Source of the DNA: Vombatus ursinus
Lineage: Eukaryota > Chordata > Mammalia > Diprotodontia > Vombatidae
Direction: 5' to 3'
Length of the DNA: 64,000 nt
Assembly: GCF_900497805.2 (NCBI RefSeq)
Contig: NW_020947390.1
Span: 3,003,145 to 3,067,144 of the forward strand
In this document: positions 22,571-34,395 of the stretch, piece after piece
Position numbering within the stretch: the first letter of the stretch is position 1
How the letters are laid out: each line of letters opens with the position of its first letter
Notes under the pieces: model-generated
Databases searched by the model: none
What the model was told of the DNA's origin: nothing
The model's input: only the letters and a program-made list of their open reading frames with translations
Position numbers and translations under genes: made by a program

Positions 22571-24185
22571 TGGCCTCTAAGTTAAGAAAATAAGATTACT
22601 ATATGGGGGAGGGGGTGTTTTCAAATAGCTATTAAATGGAGAATGACTTCCCCAGCTGAACATTGCTTATACATTGAGTAAGCCTGTCCTGAATGTCCAG
22701 GGAATCACTGCCTTGGAGAAATCATTCATGCCTTTGATTTCAAAGGGAAGGTTAGATTGATTTCACGATTGTAAGGGGATCCTCCCAAATGCTCCCCTTA
22801 AGTAGGATCCCATTTACACTTTTTTATTTGACTCAGACAGCTAATAGGGCATCTGGGTAAGAAGTCTGAACAACTTTTTCCTGAACTTTTACATCAGGGT
22901 TTCTATATTTGGAGCTATGGATAAGTCATAATTTGGTATGAAATTTGGAGAAGAATCTTGTGACATCTAATATGAAGAATGAACATTTGTATGAGCCTTA
23001 CTAAGAAGCCTGGACTTGAACATGGAATGTTGGCAAACACTGGTCAGTTAGTCAGTTGGCAAAAGATTCTGGCTTCCTGGTCAATTGATTCCCTCATGGC
23101 AGTCTCAGCCTGACTAAATTGTGGGCAGAGCAAGTCATGCAAAGCAGAAGTAATAGACAATTGGAAGGCTATTAGGACTGGTGTGAATGTTCTTTCTCGT
23201 GGAATGGGACAAGTCTAGGATTACCCTGTTTATGCATATAATATAGGTAGATCTTTGTAAAGTGACTGGAGGTCCTGATTCAGAGGAAAGGCAAAACAGG
23301 AAACAATGGGATGTGATACCCTGAGAATGGGCAGGAATCTCTTAATAGATTGGAGCTTAAAGATCTGATAAAGTGCATCCCACAAGATGACTGAGACCCA
23401 TAGTACTAAACCACCTATGTCTACTTCCTAGAGTTTGCCCATATGCCACAAAATGACAAGATGAATCCAATGTTTCTCTAGTTCATTGGAGATCTGGAGA
23501 AAGCTTGATTGTTTGGCATGGTTTCATGGTCACCCTGAATGATTATGCCTATCTCTGGATGCCCTGGAGGCAGGTAATAGCCATCATTTTCCCATTTAGG
23601 GTGGTGAGGTGGGGAACAGCAGCCACATATTTATACCGTTCAGGGGGACAATTGTCGCAGTGGCATGATGATAGGTCTCAATAACCGTGAAAGCCCATAG
23701 GTTGGTGTACTCCCACCTAATATAGGGAGGTGAGGAATTTGGGCACTTGAATATCAACACTGCTTATTGGTGTCCCTTGAACAGTTAAATAGTCATACAA
23801 TATTTATTGTTGATGTCTTTGTGTTGGACCCCCTGCACATTTGAGAAAGGTTCCTTTTTCCTCTCAAGTATAAAGCAGTTCTGGCATTAGCTTTTGTGGC
23901 CACTTAGAACTAGCCTGTAGTTTTGTGTAGAAACTCCCACATGGGTTGCTTTGTCTCTCAGAGACTATAGATAGTCAGAATTTTGGGTGAGTAGTCAGCA
24001 ATACTGATTAATACGTGTAGCTTTGTACATATGGGCCAGCAAGGATGGAGCTTTTTTTTTCTTTGAGCTCCTAAAGCTAACTCAAGTCAACTTTCATCTA
24101 TTCCATTCAATTTGCCAAGTATTGATTGATCATGTGTCCACTCAATAGGCAGAGAAAATATAAAACAAAGACTAATACCCTAATT
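22571..24185. other. Unassigned sequence, 1.6 kb
   Basis: No open frame of note, no recognisable repeat, no tandem structure. It could hold an old element beyond visual recognition or unique intergenic sequence. I found no paired terminal repeats, primer-binding site or polymerase motif. Confidence 0.4.
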
Positions 24186-24244
24186 AAGAGGCAATGTGGC
24201 ATATGATATTATGGATAGAAGACCTAGGCTCAAGCTCTTCCTCT

Positions 24245-24332
24245 TACATAGGATTGGAGCTAAAAGAGACTTCAGTAGCAACCTAATTCAAACTCTCTCA
24301 CTCCACCAACACACAGACACACAGACACACAG

Positions 24333-24363
<31 letters not shown>

Positions 24364-24478
24364 TAAAGTGAGGCTAAGAGGTTAGCTACATGACCTGCCC
24401 AAGATCACTAAAGCAGTAAGCATCAGAAGAACCTGGGTCCTCTGTCTGCAGACCCAGTACTCTTTCTACTCTGGCCAT
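24245..24478 (-). mobile_element. MIR-family SINE nested in a SINE, with (AC)n expansion
   Basis: 'ggattggagctaaaagagac' opens a reverse-orientation element that continues after an AC repeat with 'aagtgaggctaagaggttag' and 'gacctgcccaagatcacta'. The repeat occupies the usual 'ttttacagatgaggaaac' position. Confidence 0.6.
24307..24361. repeat. (AC)n microsatellite
   Basis: About 55 bases of AC, interrupted early by three 'agac' units. Confidence 0.95.
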
Positions 24479-24610
24479 GTTACCCTTGGTAAGTCATTTA
24501 ATTTTTCATTGCCCCTGGGAACTGTCTGATACTGTTAAGTTGTGGAACATCTGCCCATCCACATTGGGAGAGTTTTCTTACTAGGAATTGCCTACACTAA
24601 CAAAAATTAA

Positions 24611-25235
24611 TGGTTTGGACAAAAGGGAAAATCCCCAAATAATTTCTATTTGAAATTGTAAGGTCACAAATAAATCTAACCATGTGTTCTAATAATCATA
24701 TTTATCTCCCTGCCTTTTCTGTCAACTTTCTAACCAAGGTATCCATCATATCAATGGAAGAAGTGGACATGAAAGGCAGTGAGTAAGCTCTCATTTACTG
24801 GAAGTGTAAGCAGTGGCTGAATGATTATCCATCAGTGATGCTGTAGAAAGTATTCCTCAGTGGAAAACTCGACTCCATGACCTCTCAAGCCCCTTATAAC
24901 CCCCTAAATCTATAACTATGAAGATTTCCTAGCTTTATGTTATTAACCTACTTCTTCATAGACTCATTCCCCAAAAATGAAATTGAAAATCTTCAAAATG
25001 TTATTACACATGTTTTTTTTTTTTTATACTGCATTTCTTTTGACTTCTCATGACATGGGAATGATTTGCCCTTTTAAAAGGATGTCATGCATCATATGCC
25101 CAAGGGTTTTTGTGCTTAGCTAGGTTTTTAATTATAGAACCATAGAAATGTTTTCTTAGTAAACTTCTAAAACCCAGGATAAGCACAAAAAAGATCCTTC
25201 AAGCCCTAGACATTTGGTGACTTCTTTCCCATCAT
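24611..25235. other. Unassigned sequence
   Basis: No repeat or coding signal recognised. Confidence 0.4.
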
Positions 25236-25815
25236 ATTTTGAATTACTGCCATAGCCTTCTGTGATTGGTCTCCTTGTCACAAGTTTTTCTCCATCCCAG
25301 TCCACTTTCTGCTCAGCTCTCAAATTAATCTTCCTAAAGTGCAGACCTGATCATGTCACATCAGTATTCAATAAACTCCAGTGGCTCCCTATCACCTCCA
25401 GAATCAAATATAAAATCCCTGTTTGGCATTCAAAGCTCTTTACAACTCTCCCCCCCCACACACACACACCTTTTCCCACCTAGTAATCTGACACTTTATT
25501 CCCCTCATAGTAATTTGCAATACTGTGACACTGGCTGCTTTGCAGTTCCTCCCACAAGACACTCAATCTCCAGAATTCTAGCCCATTTTCTCTGGCTGTT
25601 CCCTATGTCTGGAATGTCCTCCTTCACCTCTGCCTCCTGGCTTCCCTCAATTTCTTCTAGCCCCAGCTAAACTCAGCTCCCTCTTGATGCTTCCTTCCTT
25701 CTATTGATTATCTGCTTTATACTATATATATCTTGTTTGCATGTTGTTTCCCGCTACACGTAGTACAGTGCCTGGCATATAAGGCACTTAATAAATGTTA
25801 ACTGACTGACTTACT
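25236..25815 (+). mobile_element. L2 3' end
   Basis: Classic L2 order: 'gccatagccttctgtgattg', 'aatcttcctaaagtgcag', 'actccagtggctccctatca', 'tttggcattcaaagctcttt', 'gtgcctggcatataagg' and the terminus 'taaatgttaactgactgact'. Open frames 25262-25670 are fragments of the L2 ORF2 C-terminus. Confidence 0.9.
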
Positions 25816-26354
25816 GACAGATGGGCATACTAGGAATCCCATTACAAGATCCCTGTGATATAACCTTAGCCCCTTCTAGTAGTTGTTTCACACCTGAACT
25901 GGTATGCGATTTAGCCCCACTGCTGAAATAGTGAATAAGATAAAATTCCTTGTAAGTGGCTCGTATGCAAGTCATGGCTTCCTGGTGCTCACAATAGCAT
26001 TTTCTCTTCAGGCAGCCCTCACTGTCCCATTTTTGAAATCCTAGTTATGACTACTCTAATCAAAGTTTACAAATGACCTCGTAAAGTCCATCTGCTTGGG
26101 ATTACTAACCTGACTTTGTTGCTGTGCTCTGTGTTACTTGGCAAACTTCCCAGAGAAAGATGAATCACAAGCTGTTCCTCTGACTGCAATTTACTCACAT
26201 CTAGGGGCCTCAGCCAGCATTACATACCCCTTCCAGGTCACAAAGACACCTTAGGGAAATACTGGAGAAAAGAGAGACCCAAAGTGTGTCTTGTGTTGCA
26301 CCTAACTTGTCACAAAGTTACATGCAATGATCTAGTTCCTTCAAAACAGGTAAT
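25816..26354. other. Unassigned sequence
   Basis: No repeat or coding signal recognised. Confidence 0.4.
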
Positions 26355-26940
26355 AAAGGATTACCAGTGACCTGGATGTGCAATAGGAGTCAAAAGTATG
26401 ATACAGCTGCCAAGAAAGCTAATGCAATCTCAGTCTGCATTAAAACAAACAAACAAACAAAAAAACCCAAAACCATGACTCATAGGAATAAGATAGTTCA
26501 CTTATACTCTGCTCTGGTCAGGCCACACCTGAAATATTGGGTTGAATTGGTGGTGCCACATTTTTCGAAGGACTCCGCTAAAATGGAGAGATTCTAGAAG
26601 AGGACAACTAGGATGGTGAAGGGCCTCAGGTTCATGCTATATGAGAATTGGTAGGCAAAAGTGTAGATACTTCTCTTTAGGTATCTGAAGTTTTGTCTTG
26701 TGGAAGATTAGACGTGTTCTCCCTGTTCCCAGAGGGCAGACTTAGGAGAAATGGATGGAAGGTCCAAAGAGGAGAATTTAGGCTTGATATCCAAAAAACT
26801 TCCTACCAACTAGAGCTACACAAATGGGCTGCCTTAGAAGGTAGTGGATTCCCAATTACTTGCTGGCTTTAAATAAAAGCTAGATAGCTGCTTGTTGGGG
26901 ATGTTGTATGAATGGATTCTACAGAAAAGATCTTGAAGAA
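26355..26940 (+). mobile_element. CR1/L3 ORF2 C-terminal region
   Basis: Sense CR1/L3: 'agtgacctggatgtgcaata', 'ggtcaggccacacctgaaat', 'agaggacaactaggatggtg', 'aaaacttcctaccaactaga' and 'aaatgggctgcc'. An (AAAC)n-like expansion at 26441-26465 interrupts it. The 76-codon frame 26367-26597 reads through part of the CR1 coding end ('IVHLYSALVRPHLKYWVELV'). Confidence 0.85.
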
Positions 26941-26994
26941 AAGGCATGATGACCATTTAGTAGGCGTGGTGTGGTGGACATTACTTAAAGAGTA

Positions 26995-27215
26995 GGTTCA
27001 ATCAGTCTATCAAAGAACATTTATTAAATGCCTATTCTATATTAGGTCTTGTGCCAGGCCTTGGAGATATAAACAAAAAAGTAAAACAGTTCCTGTTGTC
27101 AAGAACTCTTATCAGGGAAGATAAGTGTCTGAGTGTGTACGTGTATATGCAGAGAGAAAAATAGAAGTGAGTCCCAATGTACATCATTAAGGTGTAGGAG
27201 AGGCGATTTACTGCT
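26995..27215 (-). mobile_element. L2 3' fragment
   Basis: 'tctatcaaagaacatttatt', 'cttgtgccaggccttggag' and 'cctgttgtcaagaactctta' are a reverse L2 terminus and 3' UTR. Confidence 0.75.
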
Positions 27216-27839
27216 AAGCACAAGAAAGAAATGCAAAGCATGATGAATCATGATATGAATTAACAGAACAATTATAAAGGAATTCAGTACCTTCACTTGT
27301 AATCACTAGCGAAATGCCCTGGATGTCTGGAAATTAATAGCAGTTGCACATAAAATATTTTCTCGAAGCCTTCTTTCACCTCTCTTTGGCATTATTCAAT
27401 TAATTAGCCTTTTCAATGGTTTCTTTCTCTGATACTGATGTTTCTCTTGCTACCTTCCCATTCCTATTTCTGCTGCAGTTGCAACCACTCCAGCAGACAC
27501 TGCCTCTCACTTTTCACAGACCTTTTACACCTTTTCACAGACCACTCTAGACCTTGTAAATCTACAAAGTTACTTACCTACCAAAGGAAAAGAGACACAA
27601 AGAGAGAGGCAAAAACAACCCAAGACTCCTGGGATAGGTTCAGATGGGGCTAGTTACGTTCCCTGGGGCTATTCTTCAAGTAGGCAGGATAACTGTGATG
27701 CCAGGATAGAGAGGACTCTTGTTTTTCCTTATTCCATAACAATCACATCTTACTGCCTGGAGTACTGACTCCATTACATATCTGCAGTGAATCAAAATAC
27801 TATGAATGAGGGATTAAAATGAAGAGTAAAAACCCCATG
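27216..27839. other. Unassigned sequence
   Basis: No repeat or coding signal recognised. Confidence 0.35.
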
Positions 27840-29655
27840 AATGGGGGAAGGGGAAAAGGAGAGGTGCAACAGAGTGGAAATAGATTGTTTCAAATGTAAT
27901 TAACTAGTGTTAAGTGATCTTTTTTTGCACCTTTCTCTTTGTAAAGAGGAAAGTGCAGAGGGGGATCAGAAGAAAAATACAAGAGGACAGGATGTAGGGA
28001 AATATATAACTAACAATCATAACCATGAATCCGAATGATATGACTTTACCCATAAAATGGAAAGGGATAGCAGAATTAGAAAACAGAATTCAGCAACATA
28101 TATTTTAAAAAATGTACACTTGAAACATAAAGATTCACAGAGGGATAAAATAATGAGCTGGAGCAAAATTTATCCTATTTTAGGTGAACTCAAAAAAGCA
28201 GGGTAGCAATTATGTTTTTAGATAAAACTACAGCAAAAAAAATTCACAATGGAAAGAGATATTCAGGGAAATAATCATATGCTTAATGGGACTATAGACA
28301 ACAAATCAATATCAATACTTAATATACATGCACATAATACCACAGCATCTAAATACTTAAAAGTTAATCAAATTGTAGGAAAAAACATATAGCAAAACTG
28401 TAATGGTGGGGAACTTCCAAACTCAGACCTAAAGAAATCTAACAAAATAAGGAAGAAGTTAAAAACCAAATAGAATGTTTGAAAAATTAGGCATTATAGA
28501 TGTGTGGTGGTTAATGAATGGGAACTGAAAGGAAAGCATTTCTAAGTTGCACATGGCACAATTACAAAAATTAACCATATATTGGGGCATAAAAACCTCA
28601 CAAAGAAATGAATAAAAGCATAAATAATAAATACATTCTTGACTGAACACAATGTTATAAAATATTTTTAAAATGCTGTAAAATCACTGATTTATTAATG
28701 ATTATAATGATTAGCCATTTGTTAATGATAAATAGTTGAGTAATTATTTGTAAATTATATGTAAATAATAAATACTCATCATTTCATTGATTATTAATTA
28801 CCTAGAAAGTAATTTAATCCTAAAGAATTAATGTCTCAAATACCAAATCACAGAAACAAGAGGAAATTACATCAAAGAAAACAACAACAGTAAGGCTCAG
28901 AGAAAGTTCTCAAAGTTTATGGGAAGCAGCAGTCTTCAAGGGAAAATTTATAAAACTAAATGGTTTCATTAACAAAAGAAGGAACCAATTAATGAACAAG
29001 ACATTCAAAAAAAGCAATAAATAAAAATAATCCAACTAAATAGCAAAAGGAAAATTCTGAAAATCAAGGCAGAGATTAACAAAGTTAAAAATAAAAATAA
29101 ATTATAAGTAAAACTAGAAGCTGGTTTAAAAAACATAGATAGATAATCAGCTTATCTGACTTCTTAAAATGGAAGAGGAAAACCAATTATTTTAACAAAA
29201 AAGGGAAAGCTAGTAAATTACTAAAAGACACAATGACTTCAAAAAGAATAAATCGTGAAAAATCAGGAAGCTGTCCATACCTTATATCCAGTCATCCCAT
29301 TAATAAGGTTAAACACCAAGGAGGTCAAAATAAGAAAGTTTGTATGTATGTACATATGCATCTATGTATCTATGTATGTGTGTATTATAAATATATATCT
29401 GTGTGTTCATAGTGGTACTTTTTGTGATAGCCTCAAACTGGAAACAAGACAGATGTCAATTAAATGGGTAATATCTTAATGTATTATGATGCATTAATTT
29501 ATTAGAATACTGCTATGTCTTAAGGAAGAAAACTAATATGAATAATTCTGAGAAACCTGTGTGTGAACTGATACAAAGTGAAGGGAACTGAATTGAGATA
29601 AAATTATACATGATGACTACAATAATGTAAAAGAAGAGAACACAGCAGTCAAACT
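27840..29655 (+). mobile_element. Old L1, endonuclease region plus 3' end
   Basis: Sense L1 ORF2 N-terminal landmarks include 'atccgaatgatatgac', 'ggaaagggatagcagaatta', 'aaccatatattggggcataa' and 'tctcaaagtttatgggaagc'. After about 29,330 it jumps to ORF2 C-terminus and 3' UTR ('gatagcctcaaactggaaac', 'gtgtgaactgatacaaagtg'). The reverse transcriptase domain is absent. It is more diverged than the 8-13 kb copy. Confidence 0.75.
29338..29400. repeat. (GTAT)n-like microsatellite
   Basis: An imperfect tetranucleotide repeat of 'gtat/ctat' type sits at the internal junction of the surrounding L1. Confidence 0.85.
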
Positions 29656-29659
29656 CAGA

Positions 29660-30840
29660 TTAATTTCTTTTTTGTTGTTTCACATTTGATTTTTATTTAT
29701 TTACTTTATAAAAATTCATTTTCTCTGCTTTCTACAATTCCTCCCCCCTACCTAGGTGGAGGGAGAGGGAGAGAAAAACAAAACCCTTATAAAATACATA
29801 CACACGTATATCCCTCTATCAGGAGATGGATAGCATGCGATGTTACTGTGGTTGTTCGTTACATTGATCTGAGTTCTTGTCTTTCAAAGTTATTTGTTAT
29901 TGGCAGCTGGTGATACAATGGATAGAATGCTGGGCCTGGAATCAGATCTAAGTGCAAATCTGGTTTCAGACACCTACTAGTTGTGTGAGCCTGGGCAAAT
30001 TACTTTACTTTGGTTTGCCTCAGTTTCTTCAATTTAAAATTAGATTAATAATAGCACCTACCTCTCAGAGTTGTGCAGATCAAATGAGATATTTGTAAAA
30101 GTGCTTAGCACAAAGCCAGGCACATAGTAGGTGTGCTTATTCCTTTTTCAATTTCATTCCTTTACAATGGTTTTGTTATTGTATAAATTGTTTTGTTGAG
30201 TCTACACTTACTTCTCTTTGAGCATACATTTCTCATAAAACATCTTCATAATTTCTTAGCTCATAATATCATTCCATTATATTCATATACTATAATTTGT
30301 TTAGACCATCCCCAAATGATGGGTACACCCTTAGTTTAAATTTTTTTTCTACCACAAAAGGAGTTGTTATAAATATTTTTTGTATATATGAGTCCTTTTT
30401 TAAATTTCTTCTAATTTCTTTAATTTTTTTTTTTTTAGTATTAGTGATACTAATAGTAGTTTCACTAGGTCAGAGGGTATGCACAGTTTGGGAAGTTTTG
30501 AGCATACTTGAAAATTGTTTTCCAGGATCACTTGGAACAATTCAGATTCAACAATACAACAGTGTGCCTTTTTTCTGCTACTCTTCCATTTTTTTTTTCT
30601 TTCTTTTTTTCAAGTCAACTTTGCTTATCTAATAGTTATGAGAGGGAACATCAGAGTTGCTGTATCTGACATTTCTCTAGTTAATAATGATTTGGAGATT
30701 TAAAGAAAAAAACTATGACTATTGATAGCTTGGATTTCTTCCTTAGAAAATTTTCTATTTGTGTCATTTGACCCTTCGTCCACTTAGGAATGGCTTATTC
30801 TTATAATTGTGAAACAATTCATTGTGTATCTTGGAGATAA
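29660..30840 (-). mobile_element. L1 3' end interrupted by a SINE
   Basis: Reverse L1 3' UTR and ORF2 end: 'tttatttatttactttat', 'tatcattccattatattcat', 'tttgtttagaccatccccaa', 'agtttcactaggtcagaggg' and 'ttgttttccaggatcac'. It is broken at about 29,900-30,140 by a SINE. Confidence 0.8.
29903..30140 (+). mobile_element. THER/MIR-type SINE with tRNA-like head
   Basis: 'tggcagctggtgatacaatg' (head), 'ctagttgtgtgagcctggg', 'ataatagcacctacctctca' and the tail 'agtgcttagcacaaag' with 'ccaggcacatagtag'. Nearly complete, inside the L1 at 29660-30840. No clear TSD was found. Confidence 0.75.
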
Positions 30841-30852
30841 TCTCTAACAATA

Positions 30853-31962
30853 TGTCCTGTAGATATCTTAAACTCAACATGTTCAAATCTGAACTTACCA
30901 TCTTTCCACCCATGTTCTCCTCTCTTCCTAACTTTTTGCTTACTTTTCAGCTGTCACCCAAGATTACAACCTAAGTGTCATTCTCAACTTTTCACTCTCT
31001 CTTAATCCCCTCTGCAATCACTTGCTAAGTCCTATCGATTCAACCTTTGTAGAATCTTTGGTGCATATCCCCATTTCTCCTCTGATGCTACCATCACTCT
31101 GAAATAGGTGCTCTTCACTTCACTCTTGATCTATTTCAATAGCCTTCTGGTTGGTCACTCTGCCACACTGCAGTTTATCCTCCACTCAACTGTTAAATTG
31201 ATCTTTCTAAAACAAAGTTCTGACCATATAATTAAATAAATATCTCCAATATCTCCTGTTCAATAAACTTAAATAGCTCCCTATTATCTTCTAAACCAAA
31301 TATAAAATCTTTTGATTCTTGTAAATACCTTTGTAAATTTACTTTTTCCTACCTTTCCAGTCTTCCTGCATCTTACTCCTCTTTACAGAATTTGCAATCC
31401 AATGACATTGGATTTTTTATTTTCATGTAAGACACTCTTTGAGGTTCCTGAATTTTCGCTGGCTGTCTGTCCTCTCTGCTTAAAATGTTCTTCTTCCACT
31501 TTTTTCCACCTCATGATTTCCTTGGGTTCTTTCTTTCTTTCTTTTTTTAGGTAATTGGGGTTAAGTGACTTGCCCAGGGTCACACAGCTAACAAGTGTCA
31601 AGTGTTGGTCTGAGGCCAGATTTGAACTCAGGTCCTCCTGACTTCAGGGCCAGTGCTTTAACCACTGTGCCACCTAGCTGCCCCTCTTGGGTTCTTTCAA
31701 CTCCCAGCTATAACCCTGCCTTCTAAAAAAAAAGTCTTTCCAGTCCTCCTTAATTCTAGTACCTTCCCTCTGTTGACCATCTTCATTGATCTTTCTGTGT
31801 CTTGTTTGTACATGCTTGTTTATATGTTCTTTCCACATTAGATTGTGAGCTCTTTGAGAGCAAAACCTTTTTTCTCCTTTTTTGACCTTCCTTTGTATCC
31901 ACAGCACTTGGCACAATGCCTGGCATAATAGTAAATGTTTAATAAATGATTGGTGATTGATT
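30853..31962 (+). mobile_element. L2 3' half with nested SINE
   Basis: Sense L2 from 'gatatcttaaactcaacatg' through 'tttcaatagccttctggttg', 'gatctttctaaaacaaagtt', 'aatagctccctattatcttc' and 'ttgcaatccaatgacattgg' to the terminus 'taaatgtttaataaatgatt'. Interrupted by a SINE at 31534-31685. Frames are broken by many indels. Confidence 0.9.
31534..31685 (-). mobile_element. Short tRNA-headed SINE, perfect TSD
   Basis: In reverse: T-rich tail (A tail), 'taattggggttaagtgactt', 'gccagatttgaactcagg', 'gtgccacctagctgccc'. The 13-base TSD 'cttgggttctttc' is perfect at 31521-31533 and 31686-31698, and excising the SINE restores L2 order. The copy is closer to the family consensus than the one at 19.4 kb, suggesting a younger insertion. 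Confidence 0.93.
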
Positions 31963-31969
31963 AGAAATG

Positions 31970-32880
31970 AAAATTGTATTAAAACCTAATCAGAAATTTT
32001 TTTCCAGAATTTTTTTCCTGTTATCTTTTCAATTTTACCTACATTGGGTTTTTTTTAATGTGATCAAAATTGCTTATTTTATCTTTTGTGGTCTTTTGTT
32101 TGGTATTAAACTCTTCCTCTATCTACAGATATGGAAGATAATTTCTTCCTTGCTATTCTAATTTGTTTATAATGTATCATTTACATATGTCATGTGTCCA
32201 TTTACAGTTTATCTTAATATATGGTGTAAGATGTTGATCTATACCTAATTTCTGCCAGATGACTCTTCAGTTTTTCCATCAGTTTTTGTGGAATAGTGAG
32301 TTTCTAACCTGCTAATTGGTGTCTTTGGGTTTTTAATTCTAAGCTGTTGTGTTCATATGTTTCTATATGTTTTATACCTAATTAGTTTTATTGATTGATC
32401 TATTTTGTTAATTAATACCAAATCATTTTGATAATTACTACTATGTAAAATAATTTGAGATCTGGTATTATTTTATAACCTGAAACATTGATGAAATCAC
32501 TATTTTACTTACTTTTTAGTATGACTCTCCATGATTCCCTGAGAAAACTTCTTATCGTATGAAACAAAGTTATAATTTTGTTTCCTCTTTGTGTTTACTC
32601 CTTCAATTTCTTTTTCTTTTCTTATTACTATAGCTAGCATTTCTAGCATTTTGTCAAACATTAGTGATGACAATAGATAGCTTTGCTTTATTCCTGGTCT
32701 TATAGGAAAGAGCTCTATTTTATGTGCATTATTTAAAATGATGGCACTTGATTTTAAATAAATACTATTTATCATATTAAAGAAAGGTCTATTCTTAGTC
32801 AAAAAAAAACCAAGTTATTGTATATTGTCAAAACCTTTTTTGGCATCTTTAATATAATTAAATGACAATCCCTTATATAA
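31970..32880 (-). mobile_element. L1 ORF2 fragment spanning the reverse transcriptase
   Basis: Reverse L1 ORF2: 'atggtgtaagatgttgatct', 'tttctgccagatgactcttc' and 'gtctttgggtttttaattc' mark the C-terminal part at the left, followed by RT-coding sequence at the right. The join between the two parts lacks part of the RT/thumb region. Confidence 0.85.
32509..32802 (-). pseudogene. L1 reverse transcriptase fragment
   Basis: A 97-codon open minus-strand frame reads as L1 RT: 'NMINSIYLKSSAIILNN', then 'FPIRPGIKQSYLLSSLMF' (usual form FPLRSG.RQGCPLSPLLF), then 'RKEKEIEGV'. The normally conserved QG and PLSP residues are changed (QS, LLSS), and the frame ends before the F/YADD box, at a position reading 'NFVSYDKK'. 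It is a dead fragment, but an unambiguous L1 signature. Confidence 0.88.
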
Positions 32881-32884
32881 TTAA

Positions 32885-34395
32885 ATTTTATAAAAAGAAA
32901 TAAAAAGAATAGGAGAAAAAACACTCACCACACTAAAAAAAATCTTACCATATGCAATGTTCCATATTCATATACCACCACCTCTGCAATGGAGCAGAGA
33001 GATATGTATTTCTCTTATTTGCAGACAAACTAGTTCCTCATAATTTTGCAACATTCAGTTTCTACTCTTTTGTGGTGGTTGTTTTTTCTATTTCTATTAC
33101 TACAGTTATTTTGTTTTTTGTTCTCCAGGCTTTTTTCCATATCTTCCTGTATTCATTATGTTAAATGTTTCTTATAACACAATAATGTCCCATTATATTC
33201 ATATACCACAATATATTTATCCATTCTCCAATCAATGGGTATCTATTTTGTATATTATATATTATATTATAATACAATATAATAAATACAATATTTCTAT
33301 GATATAGAAACATTTCTATAATATTAATATAATAAAAATGGAGTTTTGTGAATGAAATTCTTGAGGTAGTAGTGCACTTTATTTGAATAAATGGACATTT
33401 GCTCTTTAGAATGGTTATACAGATTCATAGCTTCACCAACAATATATGAGTGTGCTTATCTACTGCCCCTCCAACATTGACTATTCAGTTCTTTTGTCAT
33501 CTTTATAAATTTTCTGAGTGTGACATGAAAACTTAGGGTTTGATTTGATTTCCATATCTTTTGTTATTAGTGATTCATGGGATCCTTTCATATGACTATT
33601 AATAGTTTGTAATTTTTTTCTTTTACAAACTATCTGTTTATAACCTTTGACTGCCAACTATTGGAGAATGATTTTTGGTCATTTGTTTCTGTTTCTTCTC
33701 TATGCATATTGTCTGTTAAACTCTAATCAGAGATATTTGATGCAAAGATTTTTTTCCAAGTCACCTGATTTACTTCTTATCTTAGATGTGGTAATTTTGT
33801 TTGGACAAAAACCTTTTAATTGTATATAATCAAAATTGTCCATTTTATTGTTTGTAATTTACTTTATTCCTTATTTGTTTAAGAATTTGTCCACTACAAA
33901 CAGCTGAGAAAGGTATAATCTGCTTCACTTCTAATTTTTTAAACACATGATCTTTAACATTCAAGTCACATATCTATTTTGAATGTATTTTGGAAGATGT
34001 TTAAGATCACTTAGTCATTTATTTAGGACCTACTATGTGCAAGGCACTGGTCTAAGCACTAAGGATACAAAGAATGTTAAAAGACATGGAAGACATGCAA
34101 ACAACCATGTAAAAACAAGTTATATGGAGGATAAATTAGAAATAATCAATAGAAAGGAGGTACAAGAATTAAAGAGGATTGGGAAAGGCTTCCTATAGAA
34201 GGTGAGACTTTATCTGGTACTTGAAAGAAGCCAGGAGGTAGAGAATAAGAGGTATAACATTCCAGGGATGGCAGATTGCCATACAAATGCCCAGAGTTGG
34301 GAGATGAAGTGTCTTGTTCAAGATGTTGGTATAAAGATAATTTCTTCCAAATTTCTTTCTAGTTTTCCCAGAAGTTCTTATTAAATAGTGAATTT
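32885..34395 (-). mobile_element. L1 3' end interrupted by an L2 insertion
   Basis: Reverse L1 from the 3' UTR ('ttaccatatgcaatgttcca', 'tttatccattctccaatcaa') through ORF2 C-terminal sequence to 'tcacatatctattttgaatg'. After a 318-base L2 insert (34002-34319) it resumes at 'agatgttggtataaagataa', 'tttctttctagttttcccag'. An AT-rich simple stretch at 33,240-33,350 lies inside it. Confidence 0.85.
34002..34319 (-). mobile_element. L2 fragment inserted in an L1, with TSD
   Basis: 'aggacctactatgtgcaagg', 'cactggtctaagcactaagg', 'gattgggaaaggcttcctat', 'gaaagaagccaggaggtaga' and 'agatgaagtgtcttgttca' are reverse L2. The 8-base direct repeat 'aagatgtt' lies at 33994-34001 and 34320-34327, exactly where the L1 sequence breaks and resumes. 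Confidence 0.8.

Larger units (their letters stand above)
24190..24610 (+). mobile_element. THER-like CORE-SINE split by another SINE
   Basis: The left part (24,190-24,244) has 'ggcaatgtggcatatgat' and 'agaagacctaggctcaagct'. The right part (24,479-24,610) resumes at 'cccttggtaagtcattta' and continues with 'taagttgtggaacatctgcc', the specific body of THER-type SINEs. The halves join in consensus order if the intervening block is removed. Confidence 0.6.

Noticed and set aside
22571-24185. Possible LTR retroelement in the unassigned 1.6 kb
   Set aside because: No paired terminal repeats, primer-binding site, polypurine tract or polymerase motif could be seen.
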